64,000 nt of DNA from Bacteroidota bacterium (GTDB lineage: Bacteria > Bacteroidota > Bacteroidia > Chitinophagales > Saprospiraceae), in assembly GCA_963169325.1 (NCBI GenBank), contig CAUJEY010000151.1, forward strand, positions 24,424 through 88,423. Reading direction: 5' to 3'. Position numbers and translations under genes: made by a program. Shown one piece after another: positions 35,241-43,705 of the stretch. Positions within the stretch are counted from its first letter, which is position 1. Each line of letters begins with the position of its first letter. The notes under the pieces were generated by a model, which had not been told where the DNA came from, searched no databases, and worked only from the letters and a program-made list of their open reading frames with translations.

Positions 35241-35795
35241 TTATGGAACGAATTTTTCATAAACGGCTGCACCGGTCTGCGGATCAGTTCCGAACAGCTC
35301 GACGTATTTTACATCGGGTACCAAGCCCACCTTTTTATCTCCCATCTTGACAAAAACACGGTTCAACCGGGCTTGTTTTCCATTGATGGCAATCAGCGCA
35401 TACGGTTTGCCGGCGGCGTTGATGCCGAGATGCAACTTGCGTTTGGAATAGGAGACAAAATTGAACTCATATTCCTCCGGCTTGCTTACCGGGCGCACTT
35501 CCACGCCATAAGCCAGGGTCCGTTGCAGGTAGTTCAGCGGCGCGGTACGGCCATCGTCGGCATAACGAATCCAATATACCAAAATGGGTTGTTTGGCATT
35601 AAAAGCACGGCCGTTGGCGATCGTATTGGCGTCGTAAATGATGGTATTGGAGTTGCCGGTCCTTTGCACATAAAACAACCGCTGTGGCGAAGCCGGCGGT
35701 TCGGGTAATACATCCTGGGCATAAAAAACGCCTGGAAAAAACAGGCCGGAAAAAAGAAGGATAATGACTTTAAAAAAATGAACGTAATGAGACAT
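35241..35795 (-). CDS. DUF4833 secreted protein in the inositol-lipid cluster
   Basis: A 184-residue protein with a signal peptide (VIILLFSGLFFPGVFYAQ). The mature part is a beta-rich domain of the DUF4833 type: RLFYVQRTGNSNTIIYDAN, QPILVYWIRYADDGRTAPL and LVPDVKYVELFGTDPQTG. It is exported to the periplasm. The family has no known function. Its position between the CDP-alcohol transferase (12 bases upstream) and the PAP2 gene (34 bases downstream) suggests a role in handling inositol lipids or moving them between membranes (inference). Confidence 0.7.
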   Translation of the reverse strand: MSHYVHFFKVIILLFSGLFFPGVFYAQDVLPEPPASPQRLFYVQRTGNSNTIIYDANTIANGRAFNAKQPILVYWIRYADDGRTAPLNYLQRTLAYGVEVRPVSKPEEYEFNFVSYSKRKLHLGINAAGKPYALIAINGKQARLNRVFVKMGDKKVGLVPDVKYVELFGTDPQTGAAVYEKFVP

Positions 35796-35806
35796 GTACA
35801 GGAGAA

Positions 35807-36514
35807 TTATTTTTCGCGATCCAGTTGGTCGAGCGCAATTTTTGATTCGCGCAGCCGCTGGATGGCCGTCCAGTTGGTCAGAACGGCCATAACGAAAATA
35901 GGAAACGTAAAAATGGTGATGTTTTCAAAATAGGGGAAGTTGGTGCCGGGCACGACAAATCGGAAATCCCCCGCGTAACTTTGCGTCAGCCCGCACAAAA
36001 TGGCTGAAATACCGACCAGCAACACCCGCTCCGGGCGTTGCATCATCCCGCCTTTGCACTCGATGCCAAGCCCCTCCGCGCGGGCACGCACATAACTCAC
36101 CATCACGGATCCGATCATGGCGATAAAAGCAAACAACGAGCTCAAAAAATATTGTTGGGCAACCAGATAGTAACAAATACCCAGAAACATGACCAGTTCG
36201 CTGTACCGGTCGAGCACCGAATCGAACAACGCGCCAAAACGGCTTTCCTGCTTGCTGACGCGTGCCAAACGCCCGTCAATCATATCGAACAAACCGGCAA
36301 AGAGAATAATACAGCCCCCGAAAGCTACATAACGCATATCGCCCCGCGCAGTATTTGTCCCGTACACAAAAACCACCGTAGCGCCGATATTGATCACAAA
36401 ACCGGCAACCGTGACGGCGTTAGGCGTAACCCCTGCACGTGACAGGAATTGGATGAATGGCTGGATCACCTTGTACACCAGGGGTTGGCCGACTTCTTTC
36501 AGAAAATTGGACAT
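35807..36514 (-). CDS. CDP-alcohol phosphatidyltransferase, candidate phosphatidylinositol-phosphate synthase
   Basis: A 235-residue protein with about six membrane helices. It carries the complete CDP-alcohol motif D-G-x2-A-R-x8-G-x3-D-x3-D (DGRLARVSKQESRFGALFDS and the following VLD). These enzymes replace CMP on CDP-diacylglycerol with an alcohol. Next to inositol-3-phosphate synthase and a PgpA-type phosphatase, the likely alcohol is inositol-3-phosphate, giving PI-phosphate. Phosphatidylglycerophosphate or another product cannot be excluded from sequence alone. It sits 12 bases before the DUF4833 gene and 10 bases after the DUF5686 gene. Confidence 0.85.
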   Translation of the reverse strand: MSNFLKEVGQPLVYKVIQPFIQFLSRAGVTPNAVTVAGFVINIGATVVFVYGTNTARGDMRYVAFGGCIILFAGLFDMIDGRLARVSKQESRFGALFDSVLDRYSELVMFLGICYYLVAQQYFLSSLFAFIAMIGSVMVSYVRARAEGLGIECKGGMMQRPERVLLVGISAILCGLTQSYAGDFRFVVPGTNFPYFENITIFTFPIFVMAVLTNWTAIQRLRESKIALDQLDREK

Positions 36515-36524
36515 TGTTTTTACT

Positions 36525-39089
36525 TTAAAATTCCATTTTCACCCGTACCCGCACACCGATTTTGGATACATTGGGTAAATCTGTGTAGGTAAACCGGCGC
36601 ACCAGGTCCACCCGGATTATTTTGAAAATATTGGCTACCCCTACGCTCCCTTCTACATAAGGTTGACGTTCGAGGGTATTGGTAATTGTAAGATCGTTGT
36701 CATCGGTAGGAAAACGCAACAGACCATTGCTGCTATTCGGCAGGTTGCGTTGATCCACGCCGCCCCACAGGGCTTTTACGGTTAAAACTTCGCGCCACTT
36801 GAGTTTTTTCAGCAACGGTACCCGGCCGAAGAATACACCGCCGAAGTTGTGGAAATAGTTGATCGACACATATTTATCGCTCACAAACTCCAGGAAGTTC
36901 ATCAGGTTGTACGATTCCAACTGGTATGCGTAGGTTTGGTTGGCCCGGTGTATGGTAAGTAAGGGATAGGGCACCTGCCCGAAAACGCGACCGGCCTCGA
37001 CAACGGCAATACTGTACCCAAAAGGCGATACAAAGAAGGCCTTTTTGGCTTTGAACTGAATGGAGTGGTAATCGTACTCCCCGTTCATCAGACCCTTTAC
37101 GCCGGTTTCATACACCAAATCGAAGATCGGGTATTTGTTCAGGATGGGATTCCGGAAGGTGGAACCTTCGTAGAATTTTTCGTTGGGGCCGTAATGCAGC
37201 GTCAATCCCAACTCCGTCGTGGTGAGGTCGGTTTTCCGTCGCAACTCACCATTGTCATAATAGTCGAACAACAAGGCGCCGGCCCCATTTTGCCGGACAT
37301 TTTTAACGGAAAACGCGTAAGAAAAAATGGTCCGGTTTTCATGCGTATAATCCAGCCCGATCGTTTCGGTATAGATCATCCGGTTATTGACTCCACGCTT
37401 GAAAGAGAGGAAAAAATTGTCTTCGTTGACGAATACGAGGTTTTGCCCCGGAATTTTGACGTCATTTTGATACCAGAGCCGCAATTGATTCAGGGGAAAC
37501 AGCCGCACCTTCGCGTCGCTGAACGAATAGCGTACCGCCGCAAAACCTTTCCAGCGTTCGTCTTTGAAGCCATAGGCGCCGTAGGTTTCCAGCATTAGCC
37601 GTTCGCTGAACCGGAAATTGGTACGGCCGCCCAAACGCATACGGAATCCTTCTACCTGATTGAAACTGTAAAAGGTATTCACGGGGCCTACATCGAACCC
37701 GCCAACAGGGGTGTAGCCTTCGAATAAAAACTTGACCGAGCCGATCAGGGTTCGGAAACTGCGGTTTTTGTACAGGCTGTCGAGCGTCGACTCCAGCCCT
37801 TTTTCACTTTTACTCAGTGCCAGGTGCCGGCTTTGCCTCCAGAAAGTGGAATCCTGCATGCCGGCGTCCTTGTCGCGCAACATCGCCAACGGGGATCTGA
37901 AAAGCGTATCCGGCAGGGGTTGGTTGAGTTCGTATTTTTGGTAAGAGGTCGTTTTGTATCCGAGCAGCGTACGGGTACTATCGCCCCGAAGCAGGCCGAA
38001 ATCCATAAAAATATCGTCCTGGACGAGCATCAACCGGCGGTCTCCGGTAGCGGAACCTTGCCAGTCGTACTCCTGGCTGATCTGCATTTCGTTCACCCAG
38101 TTGAGGTTGATGTCTTTCGGAATACCCGCTTCAATTTTCCGGATAGCATAAGTTGAATCGAGCGCTACCCAGATATGCCCGATAAAGGCTAAATCTGTTT
38201 TGTTACGCGGAGCATAATACAAGTGTACGCAGGGCGTGTTGTTGATCTCGGTGGTATCCTGGATATAAAACCGGTAGATGGTGGGCGCAATCGGGCTGAT
38301 CGGGCTCACAAATTGCATTGTCAGGAGGTCAACGGCATTGTTGTAAAAGTTGACGTCCATGTACATGCTGTTCACAAAATAGGATATCCCCTGGAGGTCA
38401 AAAATATCCTTAAAAATAACATTGCGCTCCCCGTGGATATATTCTTTCAGCGATTTAGGCGACTGCCGGTAATACACGTCGGAAAGGCTTTCCCGCAGGA
38501 ACAACAGCAGGCTGACCTTGTCGTTCACCTTATTGGTATCGGCATTGTCGAAGATAAACTTGAACTTGCGGAAAAGCAGGCTGTTCCGGGTTTTTTCGGT
38601 CACATTATTGAGCGCAAAACTGACCTTTTCGTATTTTTCAAAATGGTAATAGTCCAGCCCCTCTTTCCGGTTTTTGTCCTTATTTTCAATTACTTTTTTG
38701 ATCAGTTCCACGGCCGGATTATCCTTGTTCCGATACTTTTCTACCTTCACGGTAATCTCTTTCAGCCCCACCGTCGCCTCCTCCATTCGCGCGGTTAGTT
38801 TATTGGCCTGCCCGGCCTGTATATCCAGCGTTTGGGTTTGGTAGCCGACGCACACGATTTTTACTTTGGTTAAGCCCGGCGCGTCGGTCTCTATGTAAAA
38901 ATTACCCTCAATATCCGTTCGGGCGCCTGTGTTCGTATTGTCAAACTGCACACTGACATAAGGCAGCGGGTCATTCGTTATGGCATCCAATACCTGCCCG
39001 CGCACCGAGGTCATCTTTTGACCCAGGGCGGCAGGCATGGAGAAAATGGACAGCAATAAAATGGCCGGTAGCCATAATTTTGTTTGCAT
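36525..39089 (-). CDS. DUF5686 outer-membrane protein with carboxypeptidase-like regulatory domain
   Basis: An 854-residue protein with a signal peptide (WLPAILLLSIFSMPAALGQ). A CarboxypepD_reg-like domain follows (about 30-110, VRGQVLDAITNDPLPYVSV), then a long DUF5686 region (about 130-854) with many alternating strands and the C-terminal aromatic strand ending RVRVKMEF. It is probably an outer-membrane beta-barrel. DUF5686 proteins are widespread in Bacteroidota and uncharacterised. Inside this lipid cluster it might transport lipid or modify the envelope (inference). It is 10 bases before the CDP-alcohol gene and may be translationally coupled to it. Confidence 0.75.
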   Translation of the reverse strand: MQTKLWLPAILLLSIFSMPAALGQKMTSVRGQVLDAITNDPLPYVSVQFDNTNTGARTDIEGNFYIETDAPGLTKVKIVCVGYQTQTLDIQAGQANKLTARMEEATVGLKEITVKVEKYRNKDNPAVELIKKVIENKDKNRKEGLDYYHFEKYEKVSFALNNVTEKTRNSLLFRKFKFIFDNADTNKVNDKVSLLLFLRESLSDVYYRQSPKSLKEYIHGERNVIFKDIFDLQGISYFVNSMYMDVNFYNNAVDLLTMQFVSPISPIAPTIYRFYIQDTTEINNTPCVHLYYAPRNKTDLAFIGHIWVALDSTYAIRKIEAGIPKDINLNWVNEMQISQEYDWQGSATGDRRLMLVQDDIFMDFGLLRGDSTRTLLGYKTTSYQKYELNQPLPDTLFRSPLAMLRDKDAGMQDSTFWRQSRHLALSKSEKGLESTLDSLYKNRSFRTLIGSVKFLFEGYTPVGGFDVGPVNTFYSFNQVEGFRMRLGGRTNFRFSERLMLETYGAYGFKDERWKGFAAVRYSFSDAKVRLFPLNQLRLWYQNDVKIPGQNLVFVNEDNFFLSFKRGVNNRMIYTETIGLDYTHENRTIFSYAFSVKNVRQNGAGALLFDYYDNGELRRKTDLTTTELGLTLHYGPNEKFYEGSTFRNPILNKYPIFDLVYETGVKGLMNGEYDYHSIQFKAKKAFFVSPFGYSIAVVEAGRVFGQVPYPLLTIHRANQTYAYQLESYNLMNFLEFVSDKYVSINYFHNFGGVFFGRVPLLKKLKWREVLTVKALWGGVDQRNLPNSSNGLLRFPTDDNDLTITNTLERQPYVEGSVGVANIFKIIRVDLVRRFTYTDLPNVSKIGVRVRVKMEF

Positions 39090-39104
39090 AAAGGTTTTTT
39101 CCAG

Positions 39105-39542
39105 TTAAGTACGATAATTGAAGGGTTGTCGGTTTGATGCCGGACTAAAAACGACCCGGTGATTAAAAAGAAAAACTAAAAACCATGTGGCGGTAGCTGC
39201 GGCGATACGGGCCGGCCAGGGCTGCCAACCGCCGAGGTTGTGTAACAACCATACGCCGCCGACGTTCATCCCAAGGCCCAATAAAACACCGCTGCCATAT
39301 CTGACCGCTAAACCCGGCCAATTAGTTGCATCTGCCACGCGAAAAACCCAACGCCGCTGCAACCAAAAGGAAACCAGCGCGCCAGTACAGCGGCCGGCCA
39401 CGGTAGCCTGTACGGCAGAAGATGCCAGGAGGGTCAGTGCCAGTTGAAAAATCGTAAAATCTACCCCGGTAGCCGTCAGCGACGACACGCCGTATTTGCC
39501 TACGAGGCGAATCCACATTTTCAGGCGATCAAACAAATTCAT
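39105..39542 (-). CDS. GtrA-family small membrane protein
   Basis: I choose the ATG at 39540-39542; a TTG at 39563 would add seven residues. The 145-residue protein has four membrane helices (WIRLVGKYGVSSLTATGVDF, LALTLLASSAVQATVAGR, GSGVLLGLGMNVGGVWLLH, AATATWFLVFLFNHRVVF) as in GtrA. GtrA proteins are thought to flip undecaprenyl-linked sugars or to support cell-surface glycosylation. Between the PgpA-type gene and DUF5686 gene, this one may move a lipid-linked head group in the inositol-lipid pathway (inference). Confidence 0.8.
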   Translation of the reverse strand: MNLFDRLKMWIRLVGKYGVSSLTATGVDFTIFQLALTLLASSAVQATVAGRCTGALVSFWLQRRWVFRVADATNWPGLAVRYGSGVLLGLGMNVGGVWLLHNLGGWQPWPARIAAATATWFLVFLFNHRVVFSPASNRQPFNYRT

Positions 39543-39620
39543 AACAGGCAATTCTTTTTTCAAATGGGATATGGCGTAAAAAACAACGGATTAAAAAAAA
39601 AACAATCCCGGTGCGGCGGT

Positions 39621-40076
39621 TCAAATAAACAAAACCACCATTTGCAGCAACACATTCGTATAAACGCCGGCCATTACATCATCCAGCATTACCCCCCAGC
39701 CGCCCTCTATTTTTTCCAAACGGCGCACTCCGAGGGGTTTGAATATGTCGAAAAAGCGAAATAACAGAAAGGCGGCCAGCCAGTATTGCCAACTTACGGG
39801 TAACCCCAGTACCGCAATCCACATGCCCACCATTTCGTCGATCACTGTTTGGCTCGGGTCTTCGCCCCATTCGGAGGCAAGTAACCTGGAGCCGATGGCG
39901 CCGATCCAACTGAACGCTATAATGAGCAACGTCAGTTCGAGGTTAAGCACGGCAGGTGTCAGAATAGTTAACGGCCAAACCATCAGGATGGCTGCCGCAG
40001 CGCCCCATGTACCGGACGCCACAGGCAGCCATCCTGTTCCGAAGCCACTAAGCATTAACTTGTAGAAGCGCCTCAT
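39621..40076 (-). CDS. PgpA-type phosphatase, candidate phosphatidylinositol-phosphate phosphatase
   Basis: The ATG at 40074-40076 fits the family start MRRFYKLMLSGFGTGWLPVA. It overlaps the 3' end of the inositol-phosphate synthase gene by 29 bases. The 151-residue membrane protein has the PgpA markers GTWGAAAAI, DPSQTVIDEMVGMWIAVLG and a final GVMLDDVMAGVYTN. In E. coli PgpA removes phosphate from phosphatidylglycerophosphate. Here the cluster argues for removing phosphate from PI-3-phosphate to give phosphatidylinositol. Both activities are possible. Confidence 0.85.
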   Translation of the reverse strand: MRRFYKLMLSGFGTGWLPVASGTWGAAAAILMVWPLTILTPAVLNLELTLLIIAFSWIGAIGSRLLASEWGEDPSQTVIDEMVGMWIAVLGLPVSWQYWLAAFLLFRFFDIFKPLGVRRLEKIEGGWGVMLDDVMAGVYTNVLLQMVVLFI

Positions 40077-41406
40077 ATTCTTTTTCAAGATCCTCGTAGT
40101 AGTCCAACCCCAGGTGGGTGATGAGTTCTTCGCCCATCAGGTAGCGCAGGGTATTTTCCAGTTTACTCAATTGTTTGAAAATATCGTGCTGCGGGGGCAA
40201 GCCGGGTGCCGTTTGCGGCGCCTTGAAATAAAACGACAGCCACTCCTGAATACCCAGCAGGCCGGCACGATGGGCAAAGTCCATAAACAGGGCCAGGTCC
40301 AGCACAATCGGGGCGGCGAGGATAGAATCGCGGCACAGGAAGTTGATCTTGATCTGCATGGGATAACCCAGCCAGCCGAAGATGTCGATATTGTCCCAGC
40401 TTTCCTTATTGTCGCCGTGAGGAGGGTAGTAGTTGATGCGGATTTTATGATAAATATCGCCGTAGAGTTCGGGTTGCAGTTCGGCATCGAAGATACCGTC
40501 GAGCACATTACCTTTGGAAACTTCTTTCGTTTTGAAGTTTTCCGGGGCGTCCAGCACGGCGCCGTCGCGGTTGCCGAGGATGTTGCTGGAGAACCAACCC
40601 CGAACGCCCAGTGCGCGGGCGTGCAAACCGGGCGCCACGATGGTTTTCATTAGTGTCTGACCGGTTTTAAAGTCTTTGCCGCCGATGGGTACGCGCATGG
40701 TGTGCGCCAGTTGGACGATGGCCGGGATATCGCAGGTCAGATTCGGCGCGCCGTTGGCAAACGGAACATGCATTTTCATTGCGGCATACGCGTAAATCAT
40801 ACTTGGCGCGATGCGTGGGTCGTTGTTACGCAAGCCTTCTTCAAATGCTTCGAGCGTTTCGTGTACGTTGCTAATTTCGGTGTATGCTTCCGTGGAGGCG
40901 CACCAGACCATAACGAGGCGGTCGCAGTTGTTTTCTGCCTTAAACCGGCGAATATCTTCCATGAGCTGGTCGGCCAGGTCCATTTTGGTGGCGCCGGTTT
41001 TCACGTTCGTACCGTCCAGGTTGCGCACGTAGCTCTTGTCGAACACCGCCTTCATCGGTTTGATTTTTTCCAGTTCCGGCTTCAAAGCCTCCACCAGGCC
41101 GCGTTCCAGCACTTTGGCTTCGAGAGCTGCTTCGTACACGTTGTCTTCATAAACGTCCCATCCGCCAAACACCAGGTCGTTCAGGTTCGTGAGCGGCACG
41201 AATTCATTGATATGCGGATTGCGCGCTTCGGTGCGTTTGCCCAGGCGGATAGTGCCCATTTGCGTCAGCGATCCGATCGGCAGGGCAAGCTCCTTGCGGG
41301 CGGCCATGACGCCGGCGATAAAAGTGGTCGCCACTGCGCCCATACCGGGAGTCAGCACGCCTAATTTGCCACCAACAGGTTTGATCTCTATTTTTTTCTT
41401 TGTCAT
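40048..41406 (-). CDS. Inositol-3-phosphate synthase (myo-inositol-phosphate synthase family)
   Basis: A 452-residue cytoplasmic enzyme that cyclises glucose-6-phosphate to inositol-3-phosphate with NAD. Family features: GGKLGVLTPGMGAVATTFIA (Rossmann), DLVFGGWDVYEDNVYEAAL, GGKDFKTGQTLMKT with the catalytic Lys region and NILGNRDGAVLDAPENFKTK. It opens the inositol half of the lipid cluster; the PgpA gene overlaps its end. A strong promoter-like sequence lies just upstream (41427-41457). Confidence 0.93.
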   Translation of the reverse strand: MTKKKIEIKPVGGKLGVLTPGMGAVATTFIAGVMAARKELALPIGSLTQMGTIRLGKRTEARNPHINEFVPLTNLNDLVFGGWDVYEDNVYEAALEAKVLERGLVEALKPELEKIKPMKAVFDKSYVRNLDGTNVKTGATKMDLADQLMEDIRRFKAENNCDRLVMVWCASTEAYTEISNVHETLEAFEEGLRNNDPRIAPSMIYAYAAMKMHVPFANGAPNLTCDIPAIVQLAHTMRVPIGGKDFKTGQTLMKTIVAPGLHARALGVRGWFSSNILGNRDGAVLDAPENFKTKEVSKGNVLDGIFDAELQPELYGDIYHKIRINYYPPHGDNKESWDNIDIFGWLGYPMQIKINFLCRDSILAAPIVLDLALFMDFAHRAGLLGIQEWLSFYFKAPQTAPGLPPQHDIFKQLSKLENTLRYLMGEELITHLGLDYYEDLEKEYEALLQVNA

Positions 41407-41426
41407 AGTTGAGTGTTCTTTTTATT

Positions 41427-41457
41427 CAAATATATGTGTTAAATCATTCAAAATCAA
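41427..41457 (-). promoter_or_regulatory. Strong promoter-like sequence for the inositol-lipid operon
   Basis: On the minus strand TTG (41455-41457), 20 bases, then TATATTTG (41427-41434) match the Bacteroidota consensus exactly. The site lies 20 bases before the inositol-phosphate synthase start at 41406, so the leader would be short. It separates transcription of this operon from the sphingolipid trio upstream. Confidence 0.55.
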
Positions 41458-41480
41458 TTTATTAAAAACATCCTCCTACC

Positions 41481-41540
41481 CAACTTCAAACTTCAAACTT
41501 CAAACTTCAAACTTCAAACTTCAAACTTTGAACTTCAAAC
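41481..41540. repeat. Tandem CTTCAAA repeat
   Basis: About seven copies of the 7-bp unit CTTCAAA run from 41483 to 41540, with one CTTTGAA variant. It lies between the reductase-like gene end (41546) and the promoter at 41427. The unit is half of the GGTTTGAAGG words used in other gene-end palindromes, but no complement arm is present. Confidence 0.75.
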
Positions 41541-41545
41541 ACTTT

Positions 41546-42532
41546 TCATATCCACTTTTTTTCCCGGTACCACGCCACCGTTTCCTGCATACCGGAAAAC
41601 AGGTCATACCGGGGAGTAAAGTGAAGTTCTTCAAAAGTTTGAGAAACATCGCTCCACCAGCCGGCTTCACCGATTTCGTTTAGTTTTTCGCGGTTAAAGG
41701 CGGGCATTCGGCCACGCCATCGGCCCAAGGTCTCTGAAATTGATGCAATCACCCCCACTACGCTTAGCGGAAGCCGGAGGCGCAGGGTACGGCGATTCAG
41801 GGTTTCGCGCACGGCCTGGCCGAGGTCGTCGGTGGTATAATCCCGGCTGTCGGTAGCGATGTATTTGCGTCCGGTCACACCGTGTTCCAAAGCGGCGAGC
41901 ATCATTTCAGCCAGGTCTTTAACATAAATAAGGCTCACATTTTGCGGGCGGGCGCCAATGTAAAACTCGAAGCCCTTGTTAACGAGCCGGATAAATTCCA
42001 GTATATCCTTGTCGCGCGGCCCGAAAACGCCGGCAGGCTGTAACGCCACCCAGGGAAATTCGCTCAGTCTTTCCAGATATTGTTCGGCGGCTAATTTGCT
42101 GGCGCCATAAGCCGTTACCGGGGCTGGCTTCCGTCCCGGATGAATACGCTCATTGCCATTGACCGGCCCCAAAGCAGCCAGGCTGCTTAAAAACAAAAAT
42201 TTTTCCGGCCGGAGACGCTCCCCATGCAGAATATCAACGAACCGCCGGGTGTATTCGGTATTGGCGCGAAAATAGTCTTCACGTTTCAACGCTTTGGTCG
42301 TCCCGGCAATATGAACCACATAATCGAAGCGCCCGGCCTGTTCCAACTCACGCTGCAGGGCCGTTTCATTATCGAAATGCAGGTGCAGAAACTGTATTTT
42401 ATCTCCTGTAAGATTCGAACGGTCGCTGGACGGCCGTACGCCAGCCGTAACCTCCCAACCCCTGGCCAAGGCGTGGTCGATCAGCGTACTACCGATAAAC
42501 CCATTTGCTCCTGTAATGAGAATGCGCTTCAT
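41546..42532 (-). CDS. NAD-dependent epimerase-type reductase, candidate ceramide/ketosphinganine reductase
   Basis: A 328-residue extended short-chain dehydrogenase: ILITGANGFIGSTLIDHA (nucleotide binding), FLFLSSLAALGP, catalytic YGASK and the substrate region LQPAGVFGPRDKDILEFIR. Bacterial ceramide synthesis in Caulobacter uses an epimerase-family enzyme (CerR) that reduces oxidised ceramide after the Spt and acyltransferase steps. This gene is the third of a row with such genes (45 bases after the GNAT-type gene). The most likely role is reduction of the 3-keto group of the sphingoid lipid. Sugar epimerase activity is a less likely alternative. Confidence 0.8.
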   Translation of the reverse strand: MKRILITGANGFIGSTLIDHALARGWEVTAGVRPSSDRSNLTGDKIQFLHLHFDNETALQRELEQAGRFDYVVHIAGTTKALKREDYFRANTEYTRRFVDILHGERLRPEKFLFLSSLAALGPVNGNERIHPGRKPAPVTAYGASKLAAEQYLERLSEFPWVALQPAGVFGPRDKDILEFIRLVNKGFEFYIGARPQNVSLIYVKDLAEMMLAALEHGVTGRKYIATDSRDYTTDDLGQAVRETLNRRTLRLRLPLSVVGVIASISETLGRWRGRMPAFNREKLNEIGEAGWWSDVSQTFEELHFTPRYDLFSGMQETVAWYREKKWI

Positions 42533-42577
42533 ATATAAGTGTAGGGTTTAACGGGTTGAGCGGGTTTAACGGGTTGA

Positions 42578-43705
42578 TTAAATCGTTTTTTCGTATAACC
42601 GGTACTTCCGGTACACCTTGCCATGGATGTGTTCCAATGCACGATTCATCATTTCGTTGTTTTCTAAAATCCAGGAGGCTTCGCCGCGGGGAATCCCTTT
42701 CCGCAAACCGGTGCGGAAATTGCGGACGTAAAAAATAACATCCACGCCCAGGCGGCGGTACTCCTTGAGGGTGCCCAACGCGAGGATCCGGATCGATTTG
42801 ATCTTCTTCAACCCGAAGAGTAATTTGAACACCCCGAACGGAAAGAGTCGCCCGCGTTTCAACTTGATCTGAATTTCGTTCACATTGGGAATCGACAGGG
42901 AAACACCGATGATCTTGCCGTCTTTTTCAGCAAAATATACAAAATCCGGGTCAATAATTTGTTTGAGGTCTTTTCCGATCTGTTTAACCTCCTCGGGGGT
43001 CATCGGTACAAAGCCGGTATTTTCGGACCAGGAGGCGTTGTACACCGGAAGAAACTGCTCGATTTCCCGGTCATAGTGCTTCATGTCAATTTGCCGGATG
43101 GTTACCCCGCGTTCCACCAGCCGTTTTTCCAGTTTATCGGCAAACTCCATTACTTCGGTCGGCATATTGGAACCGAGTAACTCGTAACACAGCAGGTCGA
43201 CATTTTTGGTAAAACCATAATTTTCAAGCAGTTGAATGTAGTACGGTGCATTGTACGTATTCATAATGAACGGCGGCTCGTCAAAATTTTCCACCAACAA
43301 CCCGCAGGTTTCGTTGGTGGAAAAATTGGCCGGACCGATCACTTTGGAAATACCCTGTTCGCGAAGCCGCTTCATGGCGGTATTGAGCAGGGCATTCGCC
43401 ACGATCTGGTCATTTATCACGTCGAAAAAACCAAAAAAACCTTCCTGGCGTCCGGCGAACGCAATGTGATTCCGGTTCAGGATCGCCGCGATACGACCGA
43501 CCGGTTTTCCGTCGCGCATTGCAAGGAAATAGGTGGCAGTCGAGTGTTTAAAAAATGGCGACTTTTTCGGGTTCAGCAGCGTTTCCTGTTCCATAAACAA
43601 CATCGGAACGTAGTTCGGGTCGTTGGCATACAGGTCGTGCGGAAAATCGATGAATTCCCGCAACTGTCTTTTATCGTTCGGATCAACTAAAATGATCTCT
43701 GTCAT
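42578..43705 (-). CDS. GNAT-like N-acyltransferase, candidate bacterial ceramide synthase
   Basis: A 375-residue protein with a GNAT-type acyltransferase core in two halves (AMRDGKPVGRIAAILNRNHI; IRILALGTLKEYRRLGVDVI with the R/Q-x-x-G-x-G/A-like region). The start overlaps the Spt stop by 4 bases (ATGA), which indicates translational coupling. The bacterial ceramide synthase of Caulobacter belongs to this superfamily and is encoded with Spt. I therefore infer that it adds the fatty acyl chain to the sphingoid amine. It contains no membrane helix, so it would work at the membrane surface. Confidence 0.75.
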   Translation of the reverse strand: MTEIILVDPNDKRQLREFIDFPHDLYANDPNYVPMLFMEQETLLNPKKSPFFKHSTATYFLAMRDGKPVGRIAAILNRNHIAFAGRQEGFFGFFDVINDQIVANALLNTAMKRLREQGISKVIGPANFSTNETCGLLVENFDEPPFIMNTYNAPYYIQLLENYGFTKNVDLLCYELLGSNMPTEVMEFADKLEKRLVERGVTIRQIDMKHYDREIEQFLPVYNASWSENTGFVPMTPEEVKQIGKDLKQIIDPDFVYFAEKDGKIIGVSLSIPNVNEIQIKLKRGRLFPFGVFKLLFGLKKIKSIRILALGTLKEYRRLGVDVIFYVRNFRTGLRKGIPRGEASWILENNEMMNRALEHIHGKVYRKYRLYEKTI

